Shown: positions 1-8,131, numbered from the stretch's first letter. The stretch is DNA of 64,000 bases from Chloroflexota bacterium (GCA_026706485.1 JAPOYR010000004.1:310001-374000), one strand, 5' to 3'. Translations and numbers: made by a program. The notes: a model not told the origin generated them from the sequence alone.

Positions 1-1
1 G

Positions 2-199
2 CGCGTCGCCGCCAGCGGTCGACTCTCAGCGGCCGAGGTTCAGGCCCGCCTGGCCATGCAGGCCGGCCCCGAGGAGAAGGCCGAGGCATTCCGCCGCCTT
101 CGTCCCGGGCGACCGATCGTGCGCCTCAACAACAACGGCTCGCTGGAAGAGCTGCGGACCCAGGTGACCGCCCGCTGGATCGACCTGCTGGCCGGCTAG
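2..199 (+). CDS. coaE: Dephospho-CoA kinase, C-terminal end (partial)
   Basis: The first reading frame is open from the window edge to a TAG and encodes the last 65 residues of a protein. The tail contains RPIVRLNNNGSLEELRTQV, which fits the end of dephospho-CoA kinase, where an '(I/V)..N.GSLEEL..QV' segment forms the last strand and helix of the P-loop kinase fold. CoaE phosphorylates dephospho-CoA in the last step of coenzyme A synthesis in the cytoplasm. The Walker A half lies outside the window, so the call rests only on the C-terminal motif. The stop overlaps the end of the convergent small gene by 3 nt. Confidence 0.65.
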   Translation, partial: RVAASGRLSAAEVQARLAMQAGPEEKAEAFRRLRPGRPIVRLNNNGSLEELRTQVTARWIDLLAG

Positions 200-378
200 T
201 CGCGCCCGATTTCGCTGGGAGCGTTGTCGGGTTCGGTTTCCTCGGAGAGGCGGCTGCGCCATTTGCCCCGCATATAGAACAGCGACAGGATTTCCTGCGG
301 CGAAAGTCCCTTGTTGGTCAGATCGCGGACTTCGCGGCGGATTCGATCGGATCGTTCGCGGGTGTCTTCCTGCCCCAT
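196..378 (-). CDS. Small hypothetical protein, 60 aa
   Basis: A 60-residue, highly charged, probably helical protein (MGQEDTRERSDRIRREVRDL at the start) with no membrane segment and no family I recognise. It converges on the end of coaE. The sequence reads like a real soluble protein and has few low-complexity shadows, but there is no other support. It could be a regulator-sized helical protein or a spurious ORF. Confidence 0.35.
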   Translation of the reverse strand: MGQEDTRERSDRIRREVRDLTNKGLSPQEILSLFYMRGKWRSRLSEETEPDNAPSEIGRD

Positions 379-502
379 CCTGTGGAACTCCCAAGCCTGG
401 TCGGCGGCACAGCCAGCGCGGCCCGATATTAGGGCGGCGCGCCGAGCGCCAGCAAGTGACGGCCCCGCCGCCCGTCGCGCGCTCGAACTGGGCGGTTTCG
501 GC

Positions 503-1567
503 CTAGTCCGACCACCCCAGCACGCGCGTCACGGCATCGAGGTCGGGGGGCGCCGCGATCGGGTCGTCGGACTCGCGCAGGGCCGTGTCCGGGTCTTTCA
601 GGCCGGAACCGGTGAGCACGCACACGACACGCTCCGCCGAGGCCGGACCGCCCGCCCGTCGTTGTAGCAAGCCGGCGATCCCGGCGGCCGAAGCGGGTTC
701 GACGAACACGCCCATCTCCTGGGCGAGCAGCCGATAGGCATCCGCGATCGCGGACTCGGGCACGGCTTCGATCGATCCGTCGGAGGCGTCGCGCGCCGCC
801 GCCGCCTCGTCCCAGTTGGCCGGATTGCCGATGCGGATGGCCGACGCCTGGGTCACGGGGTCGTCGATGGGATGCCCGAGCACCATCGGCGCCGCGCCCT
901 CGGCCTGGAATCCCCGGAGCACCGGGGTCTGCGTCGCCCGCCCGGCCTCCCGGTAGCCGACGAACCCACGCCAATAGGCCGCGATGTTTCCGGCATTGCC
1001 CACCGGCAGGTACAGCTCATCCGGCGCGTCGCCCAGCGCGTCCACGATCTCGAACGCCGCGGTCTTCTGCCCTTCCAGTCGATTCGGGTTGACCGAGTTG
1101 ACGAGTTCCACGCCGTCGCGTTCGGCCAGCCGGCGCACGATGGTCAGTGCGTGATCGAACGTACCGGTCACGGCCACGACCCGCGCGCCGAACATCCGGG
1201 TCTGCGCCATTTTTCCCGAGGCGGTGGAGTCGTGCGGCACCACGCACACCGTCGTCACCCCGGCGCGCGCTCCGTAGGCGGCGGCCGAAGCGGCGGTGTT
1301 TCCGGTTGAGGCGCAAATGAGCGCGCGCGCGTCTGCCTCCAGCGCCTTGGCCACGGCAACGACCATGCCCCGGTCCTTGAAGGACCCGGTGGGGTTGCAG
1401 CCTTCGAGCTTGAGCCACACCTCGCGAATTCCGGTTCGGTCTTCCAGGACCGGCGCACGGACGAGCGGGGTGCCGCCCTCGCCGATGGTGAGGTCCGGGG
1501 CGCTGCCCATGAAGGGCAGAAACTCGAGGTAGCGTTCAATGACGCCCGCGGGGACGCTCAGCGTCAT
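503..1567 (-). CDS. thrC: Threonine synthase
   Basis: Converts O-phosphohomoserine to threonine with PLP in the cytoplasm, the last step of threonine synthesis. The 354-aa length matches the shorter threonine synthase class. The PLP lysine lies in NPTGSFKDRGM (about residues 59-69). A glycine-rich phosphate loop follows (ASTGNTAASAAAYGARAG), and LPVGNAGN lies mid-protein. The ATG overlaps the stop of hom by 4 nt (ATGA), so hom and thrC are translationally coupled. No homoserine kinase (thrB) is seen in the window. Confidence is high from the fold-2 PLP motifs and the hom neighbour. Confidence 0.95.
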   Translation of the reverse strand: MTLSVPAGVIERYLEFLPFMGSAPDLTIGEGGTPLVRAPVLEDRTGIREVWLKLEGCNPTGSFKDRGMVVAVAKALEADARALICASTGNTAASAAAYGARAGVTTVCVVPHDSTASGKMAQTRMFGARVVAVTGTFDHALTIVRRLAERDGVELVNSVNPNRLEGQKTAAFEIVDALGDAPDELYLPVGNAGNIAAYWRGFVGYREAGRATQTPVLRGFQAEGAAPMVLGHPIDDPVTQASAIRIGNPANWDEAAAARDASDGSIEAVPESAIADAYRLLAQEMGVFVEPASAAGIAGLLQRRAGGPASAERVVCVLTGSGLKDPDTALRESDDPIAAPPDLDAVTRVLGWSD

Positions 1568-2865
1568 TCGAGCAGGTCTTCGATCCGGATCACGCTGGCG
1601 ACCTCCGGCACCACGTCAAGCGCGATGATGCGCTGGATCGCGGGCCGCCAGTCGGCCTCGCGGGCGTCGTGCGTGAGCAGCACCAGCTCGGCGCGGCGCG
1701 CATCGGGATCCACTTCCTTCTGCAGCACCGAGGCGATGCTGATCGCGTGCTCGCCGCAGATGGCCGCGATGCGCGCCAGCACGCCGGGGCGGTCCTTGAC
1801 CCAGAGGCGCAGGTAGTAGCGCGAGATCACGTCGTCCATCGGCACCACGCGCACCGGCCGGTCCAGGAGCACCGGAATCCGGTTGTGCGCCGCCCGGCGC
1901 ATGTTGTGACCGAGGTCGATGAGGTCGGAGACGATGGCGCTCGACGTGGGCTCGGGACCGGCGCCGCGCCCCATGAACATCGCGCGTCCCACGAGGTCGC
2001 CCGAAATGCGCACGGCGTTGTAGACGCCCTCCACCTGCCCCAACAGAAAGTCGCGCTGGACCAGCGCCGGATGGACGCGGGCTTCGATCGTGTCGCCGCG
2101 TCGCTTGGCAATCGCCAGCAGCTTGATGCTGTACCCCAGTTCCGCGGCGTAGGTGAAGTCGGCCTTGGTGAGCTGCGAGATGCCTTCCCGAAATACGTCC
2201 GCCGGAGCGACGCGGCCGCGAAAGGCCAGCGTGGCCAGAATCGCCAGCTTGAAGGCCGTGTCGTGGCCCTCGACGTCGTTGGTCGGGTCCGGTTCGGCGT
2301 AGCCCAATTCCTGGGCCTCGGCCAGCGCGTCGACATAGCTCCGGCCGTGCTCGGCCATCTGGGAGAGGATGTAGTTGGTGGTGCCGTTGAGAATGGCGTG
2401 CACTTCCTCGATCTCGTTGGCCGCCAGGTCCTGCCGAAACGGGCCGATGAGCGGGATGCCGCCGCCGACGCTGGCCTCGAAGTAGAGATCGAGTCCGCGG
2501 TCGGCCGCAAGCTGCAAGAGATCGACCCCATGGGCGGCCATGACCTCCTTGTTGGCCGTGACGACGTGCTTGCCGGCTTCGAGCGCGCGGCGCAGGTATT
2601 GCTGCGCGGGCTCGACGCCGCCCAGGACTTCAACGATGACGTCGACATTGGGATCGTCGATCACGGCCGCCGCGTCGGTGGTCAGGCGATCGGGGGGAAT
2701 CGAGGCGTCGCGCGGCTTGTTCGGATCGCGCACGAGTGCGCGCTGCACGGTGATCGGACGGCCCAGTTGCCGCTCGAGCATTTTGGCGCGCGCGTGAACG
2801 TGGCGCGCGACCGCCGAGCCGACGTTGCCAACGCCGAGGAGGCCGAGTCCTATCCCGCTGGACAT
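1564..2865 (-). CDS. hom: Homoserine dehydrogenase with C-terminal ACT domain
   Basis: Reduces aspartate semialdehyde to homoserine using NAD(P)H, at the branch to threonine and methionine. The N-terminus has the Rossmann fingerprint LGLLGVGNVGSAVARH. The middle has the family signature GYAEPDPTNDVEGHDTAFKL. The C-terminal ~85 residues (from about YYLRLWVKDRPGVLARIAAI) form an ACT domain, usual for threonine feedback inhibition. I chose the ATG at 2865 because the Rossmann motif starts 6 residues later and the 433-aa product is normal length. The frame stays open further upstream, but that part is an antisense shadow of the GNAT gene. The stop overlaps the thrC start. Confidence 0.95.
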   Translation of the reverse strand: MSSGIGLGLLGVGNVGSAVARHVHARAKMLERQLGRPITVQRALVRDPNKPRDASIPPDRLTTDAAAVIDDPNVDVIVEVLGGVEPAQQYLRRALEAGKHVVTANKEVMAAHGVDLLQLAADRGLDLYFEASVGGGIPLIGPFRQDLAANEIEEVHAILNGTTNYILSQMAEHGRSYVDALAEAQELGYAEPDPTNDVEGHDTAFKLAILATLAFRGRVAPADVFREGISQLTKADFTYAAELGYSIKLLAIAKRRGDTIEARVHPALVQRDFLLGQVEGVYNAVRISGDLVGRAMFMGRGAGPEPTSSAIVSDLIDLGHNMRRAAHNRIPVLLDRPVRVVPMDDVISRYYLRLWVKDRPGVLARIAAICGEHAISIASVLQKEVDPDARRAELVLLTHDAREADWRPAIQRIIALDVVPEVASVIRIEDLLE

Positions 2866-2945
2866 TCGTGGCTCACCCTGGCCCGCACCACCCAGACGGG
2901 AGGCGGCAAGGGGCAGAATACCCGCCAGGTGTGGCGCTGGGCGTG

Positions 2946-3563
2946 CTATCGGCTCCCCGGCGTCCGGTTTCCCGCGCGGCGACCGGCGCCATTGGCCGTC
3001 AGGCGGTGGGCAAAGCGCAGTCCCACGTCGTTCGAGGGGTAGTACTGCTCGTCGTAGCCCGTAAGCACGAACCCCGCCGCTTGGAGCATGCGAATGGCGG
3101 GAAAGTTGCGGGCTTGCACAGTGGTGCACAGGGCACGACGACCGCTCGCGCGAGCCGCCTCGACCGCCGCCCGCGCCAGGCGCGTACCCAGTCCGCCCCT
3201 GCGGGCGCGCTGGCGAACCGCCAACATCCAGAGGGTGTCCACGGCCCGCGGCGCGTCGGGCACGACCAGGACGAAGCCATCGACGCCGCCGCCGGCCTCG
3301 GCCACGATCAGGGATCCCTGCTTCGGCTGCGGCGGATCGGCCGATCCGCCCCACAGCGGATCGCGCAGGGTGATGGTGCGGGGAAGACGCACCTGCACGA
3401 AACCCACCATCGACACGTCGGACTGGGCGCTCGTCTGCAACTGCCACACATGGTCGGTCTCGTAGGACACGTCCATGGCCCAGCACGCCGCCCAATCCGA
3501 AGCCGTGCCGGGTCGCACGACGACGCGCGGACCGGAATCGCGGCTGCGGGCGGGACGACGCAA
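2946..3563 (-). CDS. GNAT-family N-acetyltransferase
   Basis: An acyl-CoA-dependent N-acetyltransferase of unknown substrate. The acetyl-CoA motif is visible as LWMLAVRQRARRGGLGTRLA (the R/Q-x-x-G-x-G/A loop). It is followed by AARASGRRALCTTVQARNFP and the family 'N..A...L...GF' element (NFPAIRMLQAAGF). A start before VVVRPGTASDW is required, because that is strand beta-1. A TTG at 3563 and a GTG at 3518 are the candidates, neither with a clear ribosome site. The frame stays open upstream to 3824, but that part runs through the direct repeat at 3564-3662 and is not expected to be coding. The gene abuts the repeat, so its original 5' region may have been altered by the insertion. Confidence 0.8.
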   Translation of the reverse strand: MRRPARSRDSGPRVVVRPGTASDWAACWAMDVSYETDHVWQLQTSAQSDVSMVGFVQVRLPRTITLRDPLWGGSADPPQPKQGSLIVAEAGGGVDGFVLVVPDAPRAVDTLWMLAVRQRARRGGLGTRLARAAVEAARASGRRALCTTVQARNFPAIRMLQAAGFVLTGYDEQYYPSNDVGLRFAHRLTANGAGRRAGNRTPGSR

Positions 3564-3662
3564 CGTGGCGTATTCGGGCTGCGGCGGGGGACGGGCGTTG
3601 TCGGCGGCCACGGTCCCCCAGGTCGAAACGGCACAGATGCAGATGGCCGATGGTACCCGGTG
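3564..3662. repeat. Left direct repeat flanking the SMC/nuclease island
   Basis: A 99-bp segment nearly identical to 6665-6762 in the same orientation. From about 3591 onward the match is perfect except for one base. The upstream part differs by a 1-nt length change and a few substitutions. It ends at the sequence tggtacccggtg in both places. The pair brackets the low-GC three-gene cassette. I see no integrase between them. Confidence 0.85.
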
Positions 3663-3805
3663 GCGGGGTGCTCCTGTGTTCGGAGCCCCGGCGAGGCTGA
3701 ACGATGGCACCAGGACCAGAGGTGGTCTGATATTCTCCTCATCCACAGATCGGCAAATGAGTGGCACTACACGCAGGTGCCCTGGACATAGAATGGGAGC
3801 AAAGA

Positions 3806-4006
3806 ATGCCAGACGATCAGGCAAGCCAGTCCTTCAGTCGAATGATCACCCAGCAATTGCCCCCGGAAACTAGAGAATTGTGGGCAGCAATGGCGGACTA
3901 CTTCGATCGAGACGGTCCCGAAGCGGTCAAGAACTACCTCGATGCCGAAAAAGACCGACGTGAAGGCAGGGTGAGAAGCCAGCTAGAGCAGTTTGAAGGA
4001 AGCTAG
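3806..4006 (+). CDS. Small acidic/charged protein, first gene of SMC-nuclease operon
   Basis: A 66-aa protein I do not recognise. It is helical and charged, with a Pro-Glu start of helix (QLPPETRELWAAMADYFDRD) and a Lys/Arg/Glu-rich tail (LDAEKDRREGRVRSQLEQFE). The ATG at 3806 is preceded by GGGAGC six bases upstream, which favours it over the earlier in-frame start at 3761. Its TAG shares one G with the GTG start of the ATPase gene, so the two are coupled. In SMC-type defence loci (for example Lamassu/DdmABC) a small accessory protein is often encoded with the SMC ATPase. A similar adaptor or regulator role here is inference from position only. Confidence 0.7.
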   Translation: MPDDQASQSFSRMITQQLPPETRELWAAMADYFDRDGPEAVKNYLDAEKDRREGRVRSQLEQFEGS

Positions 4007-6096
4007 TGTCGATGGCACGCGGATTCAGAGTTCAATGTGTTGAAATCGAGGGATTCAAGGGATTTGCGTCACCCCAGGTAGTTGACTTCAAGGGTCGCCA
4101 TGTGTTCCTGCTCGGGCAGAATGGCAACGGAAAATCCAGCATTGTGGAGGCCATTCGTTGGGGGCTCTTTGGCTCGGCATTTCGACCAAACGAAGTAGTA
4201 AGCAATCAGCACTATTCCGGAGATTGCCGCGTCACAGTCACGCTAGAGCGTGATCGCCAACTCTGGACACTTCAACGCACATTGAATCTAGGCGCTCGCG
4301 GCACTAGTGATCCTGTACTCACTGACCAACATGGCAAGCGTCGCAATATAAGAGAGATTATGCCTCAACTCGACTCTGTGGATGCTGGTGAGGGTACGCA
4401 TGTCATATTCGCGGCTCAGTCGGCACCTCTCCGTCGGCAACCGGAGGATCTCAATCCATTCGAAAAGACCGTCCTCAACTATCTCGGCCTAACGCACCCG
4501 CGGGGTTTGCTAAGTAACATTCAAGAGTTCTTGGTGGATCAATCGGAGGCTGAGCAAGATCTAGCCGAAGAACTTACGGAGGCTCGCGAGAGTCTGGATG
4601 GGCAGATAGCGGAAGAGCAGACTCGCATGAGCCAGATCATGAATGCTCCGCCTTGGGGCAATGAGCTTTCCCCATCAATGGCGGTTTCAGAACAGAAAGT
4701 TCGGCGTTTCATCGAAGACGTTACCGGTGAATCGCCGAGCGACGAACTGGATGGGGCGTCATTGGGCGCTTTGGTCGATAGCGCAGCACAGTCGCTCGAC
4801 GAGCGGCGCACTCACGACCAAGGGAATCTGGAGCAAGAGCGAGATGAGATAGCTGCTCAGAGGGGTGCCCTGGAAGCGTTGCGTGAGCTGCGGGCTGAGA
4901 TGAGAATGCAGGAGTCTGTAGTCGAGAAGACGCAGGCGGACTTGGAGTCGATCTTCGATGGTCTGACGCCCGTGGAGCTCAGATGCAAGCTAGAGCGTGC
5001 AAAAGACGCGGCCTCAACGGAATCGATAACGGGGCGCATCGTGCGCGATGCACTAGATTTGATCCGTCGCGGCGATGCGGCAGAAACCCTTTGCCCAGTA
5101 TGTAGTACTCATCACGACCGAGAAGCTCTCGAGTTTGCTCTGCAGGGCACGATCCAGAACTCCAATGAAGCGGTGATGTCATCGGTTGCCACACTTGAGT
5201 CTCGGGTTGCACAGTCTGAATCACTACAAGCGCGGCTTCAGGAACAAGAGTCTCGGTGCAATTCGCTGATGGATGATGTGAGCGCTGCCACGAGCGATCT
5301 TCATGCCGAAGATAGAGTCAAACTAGATAAGACACGCGACATTGGAGCGATTATCGCTAGCTATCTGGAGCGAGATTCGGAGATCGAAGGGCAGATCGAA
5401 AACCAAGACTCATGGTTCGAGCTGAAAGCGGCTCAACTAAACAGGCTTGAAGAAGAGAGTCGATTCCACCAAATCCAGACGCATCTGAACCGCTTGCAGA
5501 GAGAAAGACGGGAACTTACTAGAGTTATCGGATCTTATGGAGAGCTCGTCGCATTGGGAGAGTCGGTTCGTGCAATTGAAGAAGTTGTCAAATCTCGGCT
5601 AAGGGAGAAACTGGCGCAAAGCGTCCCTCGTGTGTCGGAGTTGCTTTCCAAGGCTTTCGGCGCACTAACGCAGCATCCATGGTATGACCGACTGATAATT
5701 GCCGAGTCCACACTTCCGCGACTGCAACTGCGGGTTTCCAGTAGTCAAGACTCGAATGGTAGAGAAGACCCGACGGGTGTGTTGAACGGGCAGGCAGAGA
5801 GTGCACTGCACCTCGTGCCGTATTTCGCGTTCAGCCAGACCGAGGATACTCCAACTGAAGTCTACCTCGTTATGCTAGACGATCCCACTCGAGCATTGGA
5901 TACAGCGCACATAAGGATCCTGGTCGATCGACTTCAAGAACTTGGACGTAACGTGCAACTTATCGTTGCCTCACAAGAGACGGAGCGCCTTGGGGAGATG
6001 ATACCGGAGGCATTTGATCAAGATAGCTACGCAATAATTGAGCCGGCAAATTGGTCGCCCAGCAGCGGGCCAAGCCTGGCAATCAGGTATGGATGA
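4006..6096 (+). CDS. Rad50/SbcC/SMC-like ATPase with zinc hook
   Basis: A 696-aa ABC-type ATPase of the Rad50/SMC class. The N-terminus has VEIEGFKGFASPQVVDFKGR, then a Walker A GQNGNGKSS (residues 37-45). Long Glu/Gln/Arg-rich coiled coils flank a CPVC zinc-hook motif (C363, C366). The C-terminal lobe has a signature-like LNGQAESAL (about 593-601) and a Walker B with D-loop, VMLDDPTRALD (D625-D626). The second acidic residue is Asp where Rad50 normally has Glu. Translation may start at the GTG at 4006 (overlapping the previous stop) or the ATG at 4012. GAAGGA at 3995-4000 suits the GTG. Gene composition is clearly less GC-rich than the neighbours, which suggests transfer. It probably senses or clamps DNA and controls the linked nuclease. 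Confidence 0.88.
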   Translation: MSMARGFRVQCVEIEGFKGFASPQVVDFKGRHVFLLGQNGNGKSSIVEAIRWGLFGSAFRPNEVVSNQHYSGDCRVTVTLERDRQLWTLQRTLNLGARGTSDPVLTDQHGKRRNIREIMPQLDSVDAGEGTHVIFAAQSAPLRRQPEDLNPFEKTVLNYLGLTHPRGLLSNIQEFLVDQSEAEQDLAEELTEARESLDGQIAEEQTRMSQIMNAPPWGNELSPSMAVSEQKVRRFIEDVTGESPSDELDGASLGALVDSAAQSLDERRTHDQGNLEQERDEIAAQRGALEALRELRAEMRMQESVVEKTQADLESIFDGLTPVELRCKLERAKDAASTESITGRIVRDALDLIRRGDAAETLCPVCSTHHDREALEFALQGTIQNSNEAVMSSVATLESRVAQSESLQARLQEQESRCNSLMDDVSAATSDLHAEDRVKLDKTRDIGAIIASYLERDSEIEGQIENQDSWFELKAAQLNRLEEESRFHQIQTHLNRLQRERRELTRVIGSYGELVALGESVRAIEEVVKSRLREKLAQSVPRVSELLSKAFGALTQHPWYDRLIIAESTLPRLQLRVSSSQDSNGREDPTGVLNGQAESALHLVPYFAFSQTEDTPTEVYLVMLDDPTRALDTAHIRILVDRLQELGRNVQLIVASQETERLGEMIPEAFDQDSYAIIEPANWSPSSGPSLAIRYG

Positions 6097-6610
6097 CGTA
6101 TCCAATAACAAGGCTACGGATTGCATTGAGGATTTGCGCCTGAGTGTTTCTCCGTCCGAATTCGGCTATAAGGTTCAGGCACTGGCCGCACATGTACTCT
6201 TGAGGTTGGAGTTCCAAGTCGAACAGGTCAATAGGTCAGGTCATCCAGATATCGTGGCGACCAGCGGTATGGAGACCATGTACTTTGAGATTGAGGCCCA
6301 GGTCGGGCGCCCACGGCGGCGAAAGTTGACCAAAGAAGACTTTAGGTCACTGACCGAGGTTCCCGGTAGTGTTGGATACTTTGCGCTAGCCATTCGCTTT
6401 CCCACGCCACGGTGGGTGGTGGTTCCTGCCGATCGCCTGAAACGCCGAGATGCATGTTCGAATGTGTTGTTGGAAGCGTTGAGCGATCCAGAGTTCTCTA
6501 AGGCGTGGACATCGGCGTATATTGAATTGCTGAGACAGCAGTGTGGGCGGATTAGGCGGGCGTCGTTCGCGACGCTACGTGGAAGAGCATTGGCGGGACG
6601 CGGCTTGTAG
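6089..6610 (+). CDS. Predicted PD-(D/E)XK-fold nuclease partner
   Basis: A 173-aa protein overlapping the ATPase gene by 8 nt. The start chosen is the ATG at 6089 (MDDVSNN). An amphipathic helix with E24 (SEFGYKVQALAAHVLLRLEF) precedes GHPDIVATSGMETMYFEIEA. This gives D54-x12-E67-I-E69, the spacing of a restriction-endonuclease-fold active site. The usual catalytic lysine is replaced by Glu, as in the ExE variant known from BamHI. A basic stretch (GRPRRRKLTKED) follows and could contact DNA. I find no other family match, and the nuclease assignment is a fold-level inference. In the operon it is the likely effector of the SMC-like ATPase. Confidence 0.7.
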   Translation: MDDVSNNKATDCIEDLRLSVSPSEFGYKVQALAAHVLLRLEFQVEQVNRSGHPDIVATSGMETMYFEIEAQVGRPRRRKLTKEDFRSLTEVPGSVGYFALAIRFPTPRWVVVPADRLKRRDACSNVLLEALSDPEFSKAWTSAYIELLRQQCGRIRRASFATLRGRALAGRGL

Positions 6611-6664
6611 ACCCAGACAACACGCTAGCGGTCCTGGCACGGACGTCACGGAATAACCGCTCCG

Positions 6665-6762
6665 CGTGGTGTAATCGGGCTGCGTTGGGGACGGACGTTG
6701 TCGGCGGCCACGGTCCCCCAGGTCGAAACGGCACAGATGCAGATGGCCGATGGTACCCGGTG
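6665..6762. repeat. Right direct repeat flanking the SMC/nuclease island
   Basis: Second copy of the 98-99 bp repeat at 3564-3662, same orientation, about 3.1 kb away. The last ~70 bp are identical apart from one base. The 5' part differs by a 1-nt indel and a few substitutions. It lies 54 bp after the stop of the nuclease gene and so closes the cassette. Confidence 0.85.
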
Positions 6763-6813
6763 CCGCGACCCGCCAATGTCATGTCGACCCAGCAATGTTG
6801 TATCGACCCCCAT

Positions 6814-6894
6814 GTCATTTCGAGCGAAGCGAGATATCAAAGGGACGGGGAACACGCACAACGTCCGTAGATTCCTCACTTCGTTCGGAATGAC
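6814..6894. repeat. REP-like palindromic intergenic repeat
   Basis: Opens with gtcatttcgagcgaagcgag and closes with cctcacttcgttcggaatgac, which are inverted relatives of each other. The same design recurs at 12027-12109 and 25425-25587. The rest of the 348-bp gap 6611-6958 holds the direct repeat and no gene I can support. Confidence 0.7.
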
Positions 6895-6958
6895 GGTTTG
6901 GGGGATTCGGAACGACGATTCGGGTGCGACTCCAAGTGATCGACGACCGCCAGCGCGG

Positions 6959-8131
6959 CTAGGCCCCACCCCGCTCGCGCAGCTCGGTCGACGAGATGTC
7001 GACCCCAACCTCCGAAGCGGGAATGGCCTCGAACATTTCGGCGGCGGACGGCGGCGCCCGCAAGTCATCGAGTCGTAACAGCCGTTCGCCCACGCGCCGC
7101 TCGGCCACATGAAAGCGGGCGCCCAGCTCACGCAACTCCGTCAAGGCCTGCGCCAGCGCCTCCGCGCCGCCGTAGTAGCGGGGCTCCAGGATGCGGGCCG
7201 CGGTGTCCGCGCCCACCGCGAACGCGGCGCCGGGCAGCAGGCGGGCTTTTTCGACGAATGTCGGCGCGCGCGTGAGCACCACCGGCGCTCGACCGCGAAA
7301 CTGCGGGAGCCGCGCGTCGAGCTCGGCGGCGGTGAGCGCCGGCTTGTCGACGTTCGTGATGGAGATTTCGTAGGCCACATTCCCGGACGCGCGGCGGCGG
7401 GCGGCTTCCAGCAGCGCGGCGTGGCCCTCGTGCAGCGGGTTGAACGACCCGGGCACCACGGCGCCGGGCACCGCTCCTCCCGCGCTCACGCGGCAGTCAA
7501 TGTGATCGACCGTGGCCCAGGGCTGCTCACCGCCCGCGATGACGTCCCGATAGTGCGCCAGCACGGTCGCGCCTGTCTGCAAGCGCTCATCCGAATGCAG
7601 CTCGATGTCGAATCCGCCGCCGACCATGGCCTCAGCCAGGGTGCCCAGAATGACGTGCTCGGCAATCGCCTCCTCTTCCGCCCGCGTGCGAGCGCTCTTG
7701 CGCAGCCGGACCCTCGCTTCCCAGCACTGAAAGCCGTCGACGACGGCGACGTGGATCCGGTGTGAGCCCTGGCGCTCGCGGTCGGTGACCAGGGCGGCCG
7801 TGGCGCCGAGCCCAAGCACCGGCGCATGGGGCGTCTCACGAAGCCGCAGCGCCCGCTCATACATGGCCCGCGCAAGCTCGCGCGAGGTTTCCGCCGAGCA
7901 GCGCGACGCCGGCTCCGCCCCAAGCAACTCCGTTAACGCGCGGCGTCCGTATGGCACCTGCGCCTCCAACACCGTGCGCGACGCGCCGGGACGGGTCAGC
8001 AGGCGTGGAATGACGCCGGATCCGCCGCCGGCGACCGCCAGCGCCACCATGGCTCGCGACGAGCGAATTGCGGCCACGGCCGCCTCCACCGCAGCGTCCG
8101 TGCTAGCCGACGTCCACGTAGACGCGGCCAT
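6959..8131 (-). CDS. CinA-like / NMNAT-type nucleotidyltransferase fusion protein
   Basis: A 390-aa two-domain protein. The N-terminal half resembles the CinA C-terminal (NMN deamidase) fold: MVALAVAGGGSGVIPRLLTR, then ASRCSAETSRELARAMYERA and LGLGATAALVTDRERQGSHR. The C-terminal half is a nucleotidyltransferase: VPGSFNPLHEGHAALLEAA is the (H/T)xGH nucleotide-binding site, and VDISSTELRERGG is the matching ISSTxxR motif. CinA makes nicotinate mononucleotide and NMNAT/NadD uses it, so the fusion could couple two NAD-salvage steps. The substrate is inferred, not shown. The ATG at 8131 overlaps the Rieske gene by 29 nt. Third gene of an amidohydrolase-Rieske-fusion operon. Confidence 0.75.
   Translation of the reverse strand: MAASTWTSASTDAAVEAAVAAIRSSRAMVALAVAGGGSGVIPRLLTRPGASRTVLEAQVPYGRRALTELLGAEPASRCSAETSRELARAMYERALRLRETPHAPVLGLGATAALVTDRERQGSHRIHVAVVDGFQCWEARVRLRKSARTRAEEEAIAEHVILGTLAEAMVGGGFDIELHSDERLQTGATVLAHYRDVIAGGEQPWATVDHIDCRVSAGGAVPGAVVPGSFNPLHEGHAALLEAARRRASGNVAYEISITNVDKPALTAAELDARLPQFRGRAPVVLTRAPTFVEKARLLPGAAFAVGADTAARILEPRYYGGAEALAQALTELRELGARFHVAERRVGERLLRLDDLRAPPSAAEMFEAIPASEVGVDISSTELRERGGA

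Noticed and set aside
2866-3495. Long in-frame extension upstream of hom on the minus strand.
   Set aside because: It is an antisense shadow of GC-rich codons of the GNAT gene in another frame. The Rossmann motif fixes the real start at 2865.
3564-3824. N-terminal extension of the GNAT frame through the direct repeat.
   Set aside because: The same amino acids appear at the second repeat copy without a GNAT gene, so this part is repeat DNA and not protein.
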